Shown one piece after another: positions 9,513 through 18,231 of a stretch of DNA of 64,000 nucleotides (positions within the stretch are counted from its first letter, which is position 1; each line of letters opens with the position of its first letter). The notes beneath the pieces are model-generated. The model did no database searches, was not told where the DNA came from, and worked only from the letters and a program-made list of their open reading frames with translations. Position numbers and translations under genes: made by a program. Origin of the DNA: Pseudomonadota bacterium (GTDB lineage Bacteria > Myxococcota_A > UBA796 > CAJQPC01); assembly GCA_024228935.1 (NCBI GenBank), contig JAAESX010000213.1, positions 62,001-126,000 of the forward strand, written 5' to 3'.

Positions 9513-12500
9513 TCACCTGTCGTCGCCCTCGCCTTCCTTGTCGCCCTTCTTGGCGTCCTTCTTGGCGTCCTTCTTGGCGTCCTTGGCTTCCTTCTTCTTC
9601 TTCTTCTCGTACGCCTTGGGGTCGTTCTCGCGGAACGTCCGGTCGTACTCAGCCGACCAGTCGTAGACCTCGTACTCGATGCCCGCCTCGTCCAGCTGCG
9701 GCGTGATGACGTCGCGCGGGCCGATGAGCGTGACGACCTCGCTGCCGTGGCAGCGATCCATCTGAGCGGTCAGGTCCGCAGGCGTGACGGCGGCCAGGCG
9801 CTCGGCGTGGCCCTCGATCAGCTCCCAGCCGTACTCCATGTAGAAGGGCTCCATCAGGCGCCCGAGCATCTGCCCGTTCGTCTGGTGACCGAGCACGTAC
9901 TTGCGCGCGGCGGCGAGCTTCTGCAGCGTGAGGAGGTCCTCGTTCACGTTGCCGGCGGCCACCTGGTCCGAGATGTCGAAGAACGTCTTCACCGCGAGAC
10001 CGGCGGCGTCGTTCTGGACCAGCGACTGGATGCCCATGCGAGCCGAGCCGTCGATCGAGCTAGACTGGCCCGAGCCGGCGCCGTAGGTGACACCGGACTG
10101 CTCACGCAGCGCGTCCCACGCCATCTCATCGATGACGGCGGCGAGCATCTGGCGCTCCTCCAGGTTGTCCATGGTCGCGGGCCCGATCTGGCAGACCATG
10201 GCGGCCTGCGTCTGGGACTGCTTCTCCTTGTTCAGCACGTAGACCTTCCGGCCTTCCTGCGGCGTCGGGATCTCGGGCAGCTCGGCGTACGGGATGGGCT
10301 CGGCCTTCACGTCCCAACCGCTGAAGTAGGTCCGGACGGCCTCCTCGGCCACGGCCGGATCCTCCATGCGGCCGACGACGAACAGCGTCGCGTGCTCGGG
10401 CCGGTACATGGTGTCCTTCCACTGCTTCATCTGCGAGGTCGGGTACTTCAGGTTCTCGTAGTACATCTCGTCCACCCGCTCGCTGCGGGGGTGGTCCGGG
10501 TACAGACGCTGGTCCGCGACGAGGTCGGCCCACCACTCGGGGAAGGTCCGCTCGTAGCGGGTCGACTTCTTCATCGCCTTGACGTAGTTCAGGCGGTCGT
10601 CGACGTTGACGGTGAGGTCATCCAGGCCTCCACGCGTGAAGTACAGCGCGGCCTCGAGGTTCGCGCTCGAGCCGGCGACGCCCATCGTCTGGTGCGTGCC
10701 ACCCGAGCTGCCCTGCCAGCTACCGGCGATGCGGAGGGGATCTCCGGTGTACTCGGAGTACAGCCACTCGTACGTGTACTCGGAGATGCCGTCCATCGGC
10801 TCCCACCACTCCCCGCCCTTGAACAGGACGCGGACCTGGACGAGAGGCGCGGTGCCGTACGGCATCATCACGACGTGCATGCCGTTGTCGAGGTCGAACT
10901 CGGTGACCTCGGCCAGGTTCGGCGGCGACATGACGCCCTCGAGCATCGTCGCGTCGACCTCGGACAGGTCGATCATCGATGCCGTCTCCTCCTGCCGGAC
11001 CGCACCCTTGTAGATGGCGTCCGAGGAGTCGAGGCTGACATCGCCGTCGTCGTAGGGCTCGATGACGACCGTCACCGCGCGGTCGCGGTTCAGGTAGGTC
11101 CGGGCGAAGTCGGCGCCAGCGCTGGCGTCCATCCCGTTGAGCCACTCGAACTGACGCGAGTAGTACATGGGGTCGCCCGTGAAGTGGACGAAGTCGGCGG
11201 TCTCGGTCGCGCGACCGGCACCCACCGAGCTGACCATGTCGACGGTGTTGAAGATGCCCGCCTGGTAGGCGGCGCTGCCCTGGCTGAACATGTAGTCCAT
11301 CATCGGGCGGTTGTTGATGTTCCACATGTTGTAGAGACCATCGAGAGCGTTCTCTCGGATCTCCTCGGGATCGTCGTCCTCGTCCATCTCGATGTAGCAC
11401 ATGGCCGAGGAGCTCACCTCGCTGGCCCAGGTGAAGCACTGGACCTCGTTGATGTCCTCGATGTCGTCCTTCGTGATGTCGAAGTCCTCCATCAGGTACT
11501 GGCTCGCCGCGAAGGTGAGCCAGGTGCTGCCGACCATGTTCATCAGCGGGTCGTGGGGGCGGTAGCCGCCGGGGAGCGACCAGCCGAGCCACATCGTGGG
11601 CTTCTCGACGCCGCCCTTGTGGAAGCTGATCGAGGTGTCCGCGGGGTCCGGCGGCTCGTCGTAGTCGGCCGTGACGCGGATGGGCGGGTCGATGAGCTCG
11701 AACGCCGCGTCCGGGTTCTCCGGATCGACCAGCATCTCCATCGGGAACGCCGACTGGATGTACTTCCAGGCCTGGTCGAACTCCTCGCCTTCCTCGTTGA
11801 CGCCATCGACGTCGAAGTCACCGACGACGACCAGGGTCACGTTCTCGGGCCGGTAGTTGTTCGCCGTGAAGTCCTGGACGTTCTCGAGCGTGATGTTGTT
11901 GATCGAGTCGTGGGTACCGATGCCGACGCGTCCGTACTCGTGCTCGGCCGGGTAGAGCTTCGGGGTCAGGAACCAGAGGGCCGAGAGCGGGCCGTTCTCG
12001 TACCGCATGCGGAGCTCGTTTCGCACGATCTCGCGCTCGGTGTTGACGTCCTGGGCGGTGACGCCGCGGACCGGGTCCGAGATGCGCAGGGCCTCGAGGC
12101 GCAGCAGCGGAACGAGCGCGTCCTTCGGAGCGACCGTCATGTAGTTGGTCCAGTCCGTGGCGGTCGAGGCGTTCAGGTTCGCCCCGAACTCGGCCAGGAC
12201 CTCCCAGACCTTCGGCAGGTCGCCGTGGAGCGAACGGAACCACAGGTGCTCGACGAGGTGGGCGATGCCCTCCTGCCCGACCGGGTCCGCCGAGGAGCCG
12301 CGGTCGATGACCGAGGTCAGCGACACGAGCGGCTGGCTGTGGTCCTCCTGGAAGATGATGCGCAGCCCGGACGGGAACACGTAGTCCCGCATGTTGATGC
12401 TGTAGTCATCGAGTTGGAGGTTCAGGTTCGGCCGGGGCAGGTTCTCTGCCTGGGCCTCGGTGAACGTCGTGGTCGCCAGGCCGGCGAGCGCGGCGAGGGC

Positions 12501-12527
12501 GAGGCCCTTGGGCATCAGTCGCTTCAT
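9513..12527 (-). CDS. Secreted M16 (pitrilysin/insulinase) zinc protease, two-domain chain
   Basis: 1004 residues. A cleavable signal (M-K-R-L-M-P-K-G-L-A..., A-Q-A at 25-27) sends it to the periplasm. The inverted zinc motif H-L-V-E-H is at residues 90-94 (ligands His90 and His94, catalytic Glu93), with the distal acidic ligand region T-E-R-E-I-V-R-N-E-L about 80 residues on. The second half repeats the M16 fold without a zinc motif, as usual for the partner subunit; here both are in one polypeptide. The last 30 residues are a low-complexity Lys/Asp tail (three exact 12-base repeats in the DNA). Substrate is unknown. The ATG has GGAG five bases upstream. Confidence 0.9.
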   Translation of the reverse strand: MKRLMPKGLALAALAGLATTTFTEAQAENLPRPNLNLQLDDYSINMRDYVFPSGLRIIFQEDHSQPLVSLTSVIDRGSSADPVGQEGIAHLVEHLWFRSLHGDLPKVWEVLAEFGANLNASTATDWTNYMTVAPKDALVPLLRLEALRISDPVRGVTAQDVNTEREIVRNELRMRYENGPLSALWFLTPKLYPAEHEYGRVGIGTHDSINNITLENVQDFTANNYRPENVTLVVVGDFDVDGVNEEGEEFDQAWKYIQSAFPMEMLVDPENPDAAFELIDPPIRVTADYDEPPDPADTSISFHKGGVEKPTMWLGWSLPGGYRPHDPLMNMVGSTWLTFAASQYLMEDFDITKDDIEDINEVQCFTWASEVSSSAMCYIEMDEDDDPEEIRENALDGLYNMWNINNRPMMDYMFSQGSAAYQAGIFNTVDMVSSVGAGRATETADFVHFTGDPMYYSRQFEWLNGMDASAGADFARTYLNRDRAVTVVIEPYDDGDVSLDSSDAIYKGAVRQEETASMIDLSEVDATMLEGVMSPPNLAEVTEFDLDNGMHVVMMPYGTAPLVQVRVLFKGGEWWEPMDGISEYTYEWLYSEYTGDPLRIAGSWQGSSGGTHQTMGVAGSSANLEAALYFTRGGLDDLTVNVDDRLNYVKAMKKSTRYERTFPEWWADLVADQRLYPDHPRSERVDEMYYENLKYPTSQMKQWKDTMYRPEHATLFVVGRMEDPAVAEEAVRTYFSGWDVKAEPIPYAELPEIPTPQEGRKVYVLNKEKQSQTQAAMVCQIGPATMDNLEERQMLAAVIDEMAWDALREQSGVTYGAGSGQSSSIDGSARMGIQSLVQNDAAGLAVKTFFDISDQVAAGNVNEDLLTLQKLAAARKYVLGHQTNGQMLGRLMEPFYMEYGWELIEGHAERLAAVTPADLTAQMDRCHGSEVVTLIGPRDVITPQLDEAGIEYEVYDWSAEYDRTFRENDPKAYEKKKKKEAKDAKKDAKKDAKKGDKEGEGDDR
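9547..9582. repeat. Three perfect 12-base tandem repeats
   Basis: Unit TTCTTGGCGTCC at 9547-9558, 9559-9570 and 9571-9582, followed by a partial copy. On the coding (minus) strand it specifies the D-A-K-K units in the protease's Lys-rich tail, a site prone to length change by slippage. Confidence 0.9.
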
Positions 12528-12670
12528 TTGAGCTCCATCGAGAGGATGCGTCCGACAGGGCCGGAGCAGAGGCTACAAACCGTATCGCGTGCTGGGACTT
12601 TCGTCCGACGGCGACACGTAAAGGGCGGGTCACTGCTGCGGTGCCTGTCAGGGCACGCCGCGTAAACCCC

Positions 12671-14131
12671 TCAGGCGGCCTTCGCTTCCGCCTTCGGGCC
12701 CGGCCCCTTGCTCTTCGGCTTGGCGTTCCACACGCGCAGTGCCAGGACGAGTCCGATGAGCGAGATCGGAATCATCGAGACGGGCCACCAGATCCAGTTG
12801 TCCGGGTTGGCCGCGATCTCCGGGTTGGTGTCGTCCGGGAGGATCCAGCCGTAGAGCAGGGCCATGAAGGCCGTTCCGGCGTAGACGAAGCCGTCGATGA
12901 TGCCGACCGCGACGCCGACGTTCTTCTTGCCGCCGAAGTCCATCGAGGCCGTGCCCGACAGCATGCCGTGCACGCCGATGACGCACATCGACATCAGGAT
13001 GACGAGCCAAGGCAGGAACGCGGTCTTGTAGGTCAGCGCCGCGACGATGGAGCCGAGCAGCATGCCGCCGTACAGGATGCCGGCGACGGGCCCCCGACGC
13101 GACTGGAAGACCCGGTCACTGATGATGCCGGCCATGACGCCGCCCATGATGCCGGCGCAGCACAGCAGCATCCCCCAGTTCTCGTAGACGAACGAGGCCT
13201 TCAGCCCGAGGAGCGTGTCGGTCTGCTTCGCGAACGTCCGGAACCACTGCATGATGGCCTGGCGCAGGAAGCCCGAGCAGAACTCGACCAGCGCGATGGT
13301 GACGACGATGGGGTTCGTCAGCATCTTCTTGAAGACGTCGACGACACCGAGCTGCTCGCCGTCGTCGTCGCCGCCGGCGTCACCCAGGTGGAAGTCCGCG
13401 AAGCCCGCGCCACCGGGGGTGTCCTTCACCAGCCCCATCACGACGAACCACATGACGACCAGCAGGACGGTCGGGACGAGGAACACGAACTGGAGCTCGA
13501 AGTTCTCGATGATCATGTAGCCGACGTCGAACGCGAAGTAGATGCCCAGGCTGATCAGGATGCCGAAGATGGCCCCGAAGACGCCGCGCTCACGCAGGTG
13601 GAACCAGGGCGCGTTGCACTTCACGATGCTGACCGCGCCGAAGCTCTGGAAGTACATGTTGATGGCGTAGAGCACCGACAGCGTGGCCGTCAGGTTGGTC
13701 GAGAACTCGGTCGCCATCCAGCCGTCGTTGAGGACTGACCAGGTCACGAAGCCCATCAGCCCGTTCGCCACGAGCGCACCACCAGCGCCGATGAGGATGG
13801 CGGTCTTGCCTCCAATCCGGTCGGTCAGCGGGCCGTTGATCAGGAAGCTGCTGCCGTAGGTCAGCGTGCCCCAGAAGAAGATGTCCGCGAAGTCCGAGTT
13901 GGTCATCAGCGGCGCACCCTCGAAGAGGATGTCGCCGAAGGCGTGCTGACTGACCTTGATGTTGTACCGGCCCATGTAGAGGAACGCGTACGTCAGGCCC
14001 AGGGGGAGCCAGTTCATCACGCGACGGCGCCGGAACGCGTCGCTGTGACCCAGGCCCTCGACCTTGGGGAGGCGGGCTAGCACGATGCCGACCACCACGA
14101 GCAGGATCAGGATTGGAGCGAAGTCACTCAT
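12671..14131 (-). CDS. OPA-family MFS transporter (GlpT/UhpT-like)
   Basis: 486-residue inner-membrane protein with about twelve hydrophobic segments plus an extra N-terminal one (residues 4-20). After that segment, the motif F-R-R-R-R-V-M-N-W-L-P-L-G-L-T-Y-A-F-L-Y-M-G-R-Y-N resembles the start of organophosphate:phosphate antiporters, with the R-x-N signature, and G-P-L-T-D-R-I-G-G is the MFS loop 2-3 motif. The substrate cannot be read from sequence; glycerol-3-phosphate, hexose phosphates or another anion are options. The ATG overlaps the stop of the upstream epimerase-like gene (ATGA), so the two are co-expressed. The C-terminus is basic (K-P-K-S-K-G). Confidence 0.82.
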   Translation of the reverse strand: MSDFAPILILLVVVGIVLARLPKVEGLGHSDAFRRRRVMNWLPLGLTYAFLYMGRYNIKVSQHAFGDILFEGAPLMTNSDFADIFFWGTLTYGSSFLINGPLTDRIGGKTAILIGAGGALVANGLMGFVTWSVLNDGWMATEFSTNLTATLSVLYAINMYFQSFGAVSIVKCNAPWFHLRERGVFGAIFGILISLGIYFAFDVGYMIIENFELQFVFLVPTVLLVVMWFVVMGLVKDTPGGAGFADFHLGDAGGDDDGEQLGVVDVFKKMLTNPIVVTIALVEFCSGFLRQAIMQWFRTFAKQTDTLLGLKASFVYENWGMLLCCAGIMGGVMAGIISDRVFQSRRGPVAGILYGGMLLGSIVAALTYKTAFLPWLVILMSMCVIGVHGMLSGTASMDFGGKKNVGVAVGIIDGFVYAGTAFMALLYGWILPDDTNPEIAANPDNWIWWPVSMIPISLIGLVLALRVWNAKPKSKGPGPKAEAKAA

Positions 14132-15138
14132 GCGTCGTCCTCGCGGAGGGGGCCCAGGGGCAGGTCATCGTAGGGGATGGCGCCGGCCTTGTAGACGGTC
14201 GCCTGGAACTGCCGGTGGACCACCTTCTCGTTCCGGTCGTCGGGGTCCTGACCCAGCGGCTCGCCGGCCAGATGGCTCCGGATGGCGTCACTGTACGGCG
14301 TGAGGGGGATGCCCAGGACGGCGATGGCCTTGGGGAGGTCGGCCACCAGCTCGTCGCCGTACAGGTGCTTCTGGCGACCGATCCAGTTCTCCCAGCGTCG
14401 GCCCCCGACCCGAGCGAGCTTCGCCATCAGGGCGACCGAGGTCATCCACTCGACGGCGTCGGCGTCGGCCCCAGCGGCAGCACAGGCCTGCTCGACGGCC
14501 TCGCGCAGCGTCATGCGGTCCGGTCCCGCCAGCTCGAGAGTCTGCGGCGGCAGGTCCAGGGACGCCATCGCGACGAGCGCGGCGTCCTTGCGGGCGAGCG
14601 GCTGGACGATGGCGTCGGGCGAGGCCCACACGCGCCAGGGCTCTCCCCTGGCCAGGCCCCGAGCCGACTCGGCGAGGTCCTCGGCGAAGGGGGCGCAGCG
14701 GACGACCGTCGACGCGATCTCCGAGGCAGCGAGGTGCTCCTCGGCCTGCCGGAGACAGTCGAACCACGGGTTGGGGACGTTCCGTTCGACGCCGATGGCG
14801 CTGATGAGGACGAAGCGCTCGACGCCTCGCTCCCGCGCAGCCTCGATGAGGTCCTGGGTGCCCTTGAGCGTGACCACGCTGTGGTGGTTGTCCGTGCTCT
14901 CGACCCGGATGCCCGCGGCGTGGACCACGAACCGCGTCCCTCGGGCGGCTCGCCGAAGGCTCTTCGGATCCCGCAGGTCGCCGAAGAAGTACGTACAGCC
15001 CGAGTCGTTCAGCCAGAAGTACTCGGAGCCGGGGCGCACGAGCGCACGGACGTCGAGGCGAGCCTGACGAAGGAGTCGAACGATGCGGCTGCCCAGCAGC
15101 CCGGTTGCGCCAGTGACGAGGAACATGGCCGCGGACAT
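14128..15138 (-). CDS. NAD(P)-dependent epimerase/dehydratase-like protein (extended or atypical SDR)
   Basis: 336 residues. The Rossmann start M-F-L-V-T-G-A-T-G-L-L-G-S-R-I holds G-x-x-G-x-x-G. The D-L-R-D-P-x-S-L and V-V-H-A-A-G strands follow, and then V-E-R-F-V-L-I-S-A-I-G-V in place of a strict Y-x-x-x-K, which points to atypical SDRs (NmrA/complex I NDUFA9-like) that may bind but not reduce substrate. Quinone- or lipid-linked roles are known in that group, but no substrate is inferred here. Start ATG 15136-15138 (a second ATG is at 15124-15126). The divergent neighbour's ATG is only 37 bases away. It overlaps the transporter gene by 4 bases. Confidence 0.78.
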   Translation of the reverse strand: MSAAMFLVTGATGLLGSRIVRLLRQARLDVRALVRPGSEYFWLNDSGCTYFFGDLRDPKSLRRAARGTRFVVHAAGIRVESTDNHHSVVTLKGTQDLIEAARERGVERFVLISAIGVERNVPNPWFDCLRQAEEHLAASEIASTVVRCAPFAEDLAESARGLARGEPWRVWASPDAIVQPLARKDAALVAMASLDLPPQTLELAGPDRMTLREAVEQACAAAGADADAVEWMTSVALMAKLARVGGRRWENWIGRQKHLYGDELVADLPKAIAVLGIPLTPYSDAIRSHLAGEPLGQDPDDRNEKVVHRQFQATVYKAGAIPYDDLPLGPLREDDA

Positions 15139-15175
15139 ATCGCAGCACCGAGGCCGTCGCGATAACGGCGGCCCC

Positions 15176-15487
15176 ATGTCGGATGAGAAGAACGAGGAAG
15201 CCGCTGGCGGCGAGCAGCGCCCGCCCCTGGTCAACGACGTCGCCGAGGTCCTCTGGGGCGTCTTCCGAGGTGGCTCCAAGCTCCTCGCCAAGGAGGGTCG
15301 AGGCCGTCTCGAGTCCTACCAGGCGAAGAAGGACCTGGAGAAGCTGTACCTGAAGCTCGGGCGAGAGACGGTGCGGCTCATCGACGCCGGGGAGATCGAC
15401 CATCCGGGCCTTGCTGTGGGGGCTGACCGTATTCGGCGTCAGCAGGCGATTCTCGACGGTCTGGAGCCCGTCGAGGGCGAGGAGTGA
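15176..15487 (+). CDS. Small soluble helical protein, unknown function
   Basis: 103 residues, family not recognised. Acidic N-terminus (M-S-D-E-K-N-E-E), then a helix-rich body with A-E-V-L-W-G-V-F-R-G-G-S-K-L-L-A-K-E-G and K-K-D-L-E-K-L-Y-L-K-L-G-R-E-T, and an acidic end. No signal or membrane segment is visible. The ATG at 15176 is preferred because an upstream in-frame extension would enter the divergent gene. The gap to that gene is 37 bases and holds GATAAC about ten bases upstream of the ATG but no clear ribosome site. It is followed by the tRNA-Ala promoter. Confidence 0.6.
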   Translation: MSDEKNEEAAGGEQRPPLVNDVAEVLWGVFRGGSKLLAKEGRGRLESYQAKKDLEKLYLKLGRETVRLIDAGEIDHPGLAVGADRIRRQQAILDGLEPVEGEE

Positions 15488-15498
15488 GCGGATCCCGC

Positions 15499-15527
15499 TT
15501 GCCGCCTCCAAGAGCGGTCGCTATATG
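15499..15527 (+). promoter_or_regulatory. Promoter of tRNA-Ala
   Basis: TTGCCG (15499-15504), a 17-base spacer, TATATG (15522-15527). Transcription would start near 15534, about 12 bases before the mature tRNA 5' end. Confidence 0.75.
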
Positions 15528-15545
15528 GCGGGCGCTTCCCGATAC

Positions 15546-15618
15546 GGGGCTGTAGCTCAGCTGGGAGAGCACTAGAATGGCATTCTAGGGGTCAGGGGTT
15601 CGAGTCCCCTCAGCTCCA
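15546..15618 (+). tRNA. tRNA-Ala (anticodon GGC)
   Basis: 73 bases. Acceptor GGGGCTG (15546-15552) pairs perfectly with CAGCTCC (15611-15617); A at 15618 is the discriminator. The anticodon stem CTAGA/TCTAG encloses ATGGCAT, anticodon GGC at 15579-15581. The D-arm GCTCAGCTGGGAGAGC and T-arm TTCGAGT are standard. CCA is not encoded. A UUCG-capped terminator follows directly. Confidence 0.97.
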
Positions 15619-15624
15619 CTTGAA

Positions 15625-15648
15625 ACGGCACCCTTCGGGGTGCCGTTC
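15625..15648. terminator. Bidirectional terminator after tRNA-Ala
   Basis: A 9-base perfect stem (ACGGCACCC 15625-15633 with GGGTGCCGT 15638-15646) closed by a UUCG tetraloop. TTCTC follows on the plus strand and TTTC on the minus, serving both the tRNA and the convergent 5'-nucleotidase gene. Confidence 0.85.
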
Positions 15649-17010
15649 TCACTCTGGGGGTCGCTGGGCCGGCGTGGGCTGCGCCAGGAACCACGCCTCC
15701 ATCAGCTCGAAGACCGTGCGCTCCTGGACGTCGACGCGGGACAGGTCCGCGTCGGGCAGGTCCTCGGCGAGCCGGTCGAGCAGGTAGCTGTTCGTCGCGA
15801 CCGTGTACGTGCCGCCGTCCTGGATCACGAGCTCCGACAGCCCCGTGGCCTGCGGGTCCCCGCGCCCGACGAGCCCGGCGAGCGCTCGGGTGTCCTGGGC
15901 CGAGAGCGTCAGCACGGCGACCTGGTTCCCGAACGGAAACACCGCGAACAGATCCCGTCGCGTGACCTCGCCGGCGTAGATGGGCGCCCGCAGCCCGCCG
16001 GCGTTGTAGATGCCCACGTCGGCCCCGGTCCCCTCGCGCATGCGGTCACAGGCCCAGGTCCCGAGCGGGCTCGCCTTGCCGCGGATCGACATCAGCGTCT
16101 CGTCCTGCGAGCCGATCGGGACGTCCCAGACCGCCTGCACATCGCTCTCGAGTTCGGTCACGAGCGCCTCGACCGCCGGTGAGCCCGTCCCCGGATCCAC
16201 CAGATCCGTCAGCGCGTAGGAGAACTCGGAGATCGCGTCGTCGGCGACGTGGATGCGGACCTCGCCGAGCGAGCGGGCATAGCTCCCGGCCTGGACGATC
16301 CAGGTGTCGCCCACCTGCTTCGCCTCCTTGATCGGCGTGTGGGAGTGCCCTCCGACGATCAGATCGATGCCGTCGACCTCCTCGGCCAGGCGCAGGTCGT
16401 CCTCGACCCCGATGTGGGAGAGCACGACCAGGAGATCGGTGTCCGGGTCGAGCCGCTCGAGTTCGGCACGCACGAGAGGCGCCACGTCCAGGGCCCGGGT
16501 CTCCCCCACCCCCTTCTTGGAGACGACCCGGCGCAAGTGCGGTGTGGTCAGCCCGATCACGCCCACGCGCACGCCGCCGCGCTCGATCACCGTCGACGTC
16601 ACCGATCCGGCTGGCGCGGGCTCGAGGTTCGCCGAGAGCGCCGGCGTCCCGGCGTGCGCCAGGAGCCGCTCGAGGTTCGGCACGCCCAGGTCGTACTCGT
16701 GGTTGCCGATCGCGAAGGCATCGGCCTGGAGCGCCCCCAGCAGGTCGACCATGGCCCCGCCGGTGGCACCCCCTCGCTCGAGCTGCGCGTACGGCGTCCC
16801 GCTCAGGAGGTCTCCGGCGTCCAGGTACAGGACATCGCCGGCCGCGCGGTGCTCCTCGAGTCGACTCGACAGGGTGCGCATGCCGCCGATGCGCGGCTCG
16901 CCGTCGAGCCAGGGGGCCTTCTCGGGCTCGACCCGGCCGTGCAGGTCGTTGGTGTGCGCGATGAGGAGATCGCCCTCGGGTGCCGAGCACGCGAGCAACA
17001 GCGCGATCAT
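15649..17010 (-). CDS. 5'-nucleotidase/metallophosphatase lipoprotein (UshA-like)
   Basis: 453 residues. The very short lipoprotein signal M-I-A-L-L-L-A-C puts the lipid Cys at 8. The metallophosphatase domain follows at once, with H-T-N-D-L-H-G (about 19-25), D-A-G-D (about 80), the central G-N-H-E-Y-D-L-G, and V-V-L-S-H-I-G and G-G-H-S-H-T metal ligands. The C-terminal 5'-nucleotidase domain carries Y-N-A-G-G-L-R and F-P-F-G-N-Q-V. It would hydrolyse nucleotides or UDP-sugars outside the cytoplasm. At 453 residues it is shorter than UshA (550), mostly in loops. It overlaps the thioredoxin-like gene as ATGA. Confidence 0.92.
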   Translation of the reverse strand: MIALLLACSAPEGDLLIAHTNDLHGRVEPEKAPWLDGEPRIGGMRTLSSRLEEHRAAGDVLYLDAGDLLSGTPYAQLERGGATGGAMVDLLGALQADAFAIGNHEYDLGVPNLERLLAHAGTPALSANLEPAPAGSVTSTVIERGGVRVGVIGLTTPHLRRVVSKKGVGETRALDVAPLVRAELERLDPDTDLLVVLSHIGVEDDLRLAEEVDGIDLIVGGHSHTPIKEAKQVGDTWIVQAGSYARSLGEVRIHVADDAISEFSYALTDLVDPGTGSPAVEALVTELESDVQAVWDVPIGSQDETLMSIRGKASPLGTWACDRMREGTGADVGIYNAGGLRAPIYAGEVTRRDLFAVFPFGNQVAVLTLSAQDTRALAGLVGRGDPQATGLSELVIQDGGTYTVATNSYLLDRLAEDLPDADLSRVDVQERTVFELMEAWFLAQPTPAQRPPE

Positions 17011-17606
17011 GAGACGAGGTCGCGCACCCGGTCACGCGTCGCGGGGTCCATTGCGCCCTGGATGTGCTCGACCAGGTCGCCGTCGGCGCCGAAGACCAGG
17101 GTCTGGGGAATCTGCTGGAAGTCGAGCCCCAGCTCCTCGAAGAAGTCGTCGGGCTCGTCCGTCGCCAGGAGCGACCGCCAGGTGAGCCCGAAGCGGACCT
17201 TGTGGGCCACGACGCGGGCGACTGTTCGCGGAACGGCGCCTCCGTCCTGGAAGCGGTCCCAGCTCACGCCGACCACGTCCGCGCGCTCGCCGATGTCCTG
17301 GTAGAGCGACTGCACCAGCGGTAGCTCCTCGTCGCACGGCTCGCACCAAGTCGCCCAGTGATGGACGATCAGCGGACGGCCCGCAGCGGTCGAGGCCGTC
17401 GCGATGACACTCGTGGTGGCGGGGATGCAGAGTGGCGCGAGCTTGCCTCCAAACCCGCGCCCGGGTGGCTCGGGTTCGTCCTTGGCGTCGGGCTCGAGCG
17501 GCTTGGTGGGCGCGCGCTCGCCGGGCTTTTCGAACAGCTCGTTCTTCGCGACGCGCTCGGCGACACGAGTGAGGATGGACTTGAGTACAGACCGGACGAG
17601 ACCCAT
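17007..17606 (-). CDS. Thioredoxin-fold (TlpA-like) redox protein
   Basis: 199 residues. The redox motif W-C-E-P-C (Cys88, Cys91) lies in H-H-W-A-T-W-C-E-P-C-D-E-E-L-P, and the cis-proline region reads Q-I-P-Q-T-L-V-F. This is the TlpA/ResA pattern. The N-terminus is unusual: not a signal peptide but an amphipathic helix (L-K-S-I-L-T-R-V-A-E-R-V-A-K) and a charged Pro/Glu linker, so it may stay cytoplasmic or lie on the membrane. Start ATG 17604-17606 is chosen because an upstream start would overlap the preceding gene. TATCGT lies 7 bases before it, with no ribosome site (possible leaderless mRNA). Coupled to the nucleotidase. Confidence 0.82.
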   Translation of the reverse strand: MGLVRSVLKSILTRVAERVAKNELFEKPGERAPTKPLEPDAKDEPEPPGRGFGGKLAPLCIPATTSVIATASTAAGRPLIVHHWATWCEPCDEELPLVQSLYQDIGERADVVGVSWDRFQDGGAVPRTVARVVAHKVRFGLTWRSLLATDEPDDFFEELGLDFQQIPQTLVFGADGDLVEHIQGAMDPATRDRVRDLVS

Positions 17607-17629
17607 GGGCCGGACGATATCGCACGCGG

Positions 17630-18226
17630 TCAGCGCGGGCTGGCCTGACCCCACTCACTCCAGCTCGTTCCGTCCCAGAGGAGCACCACCGGTGCCACGG
17701 GGTGGTCCAGCTCGTCGAACATCCGGCGCGCCCCCACCGCCATCACCTGGTCGAGCTCCCCACCGTCCGGACGCCAGGCCACCAGCGCATCCCGCGCCGG
17801 GATCGCGACCAGGACCCGGGGACCGATCTCGGCGAGCCACTCGGGATGCACCAGCGCCGTCGGGCCGAGCGCCCCGGGCGCGTCGTACCAGGTCCCGCCG
17901 CCGTCGAGCGCATGGGGCTTCAGCGGGCTCGCGTCGAGCGAGGCCGCAGCGAGACCAGCCAGCTCGTCGGACTTCACACCCCAGGCCGCCAGATCGGAGC
18001 GCGTCACGTAGCGGCGCTTGTTCCCGACCTCGACGCGGTAGCAGACCACCACCGCCTTGGTCAGGTCGTCGCACACGAGCTCGGCGCGCAGCCCGGCCTC
18101 GCCGCGCTGGACCGCCTGCTCCTTGTAGAGCGCCGGCGCGTCCGCCCCCTCGGGCGTCGCGACGATGGGGCCCGGAGGGGCGGCGAAGGCGAGTGTGGCG
18201 AGCAAGAGCATGGGGGTCGCCATCAA
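17630..18226 (-). CDS. Secreted protein resembling DUF1444 (YtpQ)
   Basis: 198 residues with a short N-terminal signal (M-M-A-T-P-M-L-L-L-A-T-L-A-F-A). The middle reads K-R-R-Y-V-T-R-S-D-L-A-A-W-G-V and the later part V-L-V-A-I-P-A-R-D-A-L-V-A-W, which resembles the DUF1444 core, where a Pro-x-R-D motif is typical. No catalytic residues are known for that family. The gene lies between a cyclic-nucleotide-binding gene (5 bases upstream) and the thioredoxin-like gene, all on one strand, so the four genes from 18768 to 15649 may form an operon. Confidence 0.55.
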   Translation of the reverse strand: MMATPMLLLATLAFAAPPGPIVATPEGADAPALYKEQAVQRGEAGLRAELVCDDLTKAVVVCYRVEVGNKRRYVTRSDLAAWGVKSDELAGLAAASLDASPLKPHALDGGGTWYDAPGALGPTALVHPEWLAEIGPRVLVAIPARDALVAWRPDGGELDQVMAVGARRMFDELDHPVAPVVLLWDGTSWSEWGQASPR

Positions 18227-18231
18227 GACAC

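Noticed and set aside
9747..12665. 972-codon frame opposite the M16 protease
   Set aside because: No motifs, runs against a clear two-domain M16 protein, V/H/D-rich composition of a shadow frame.
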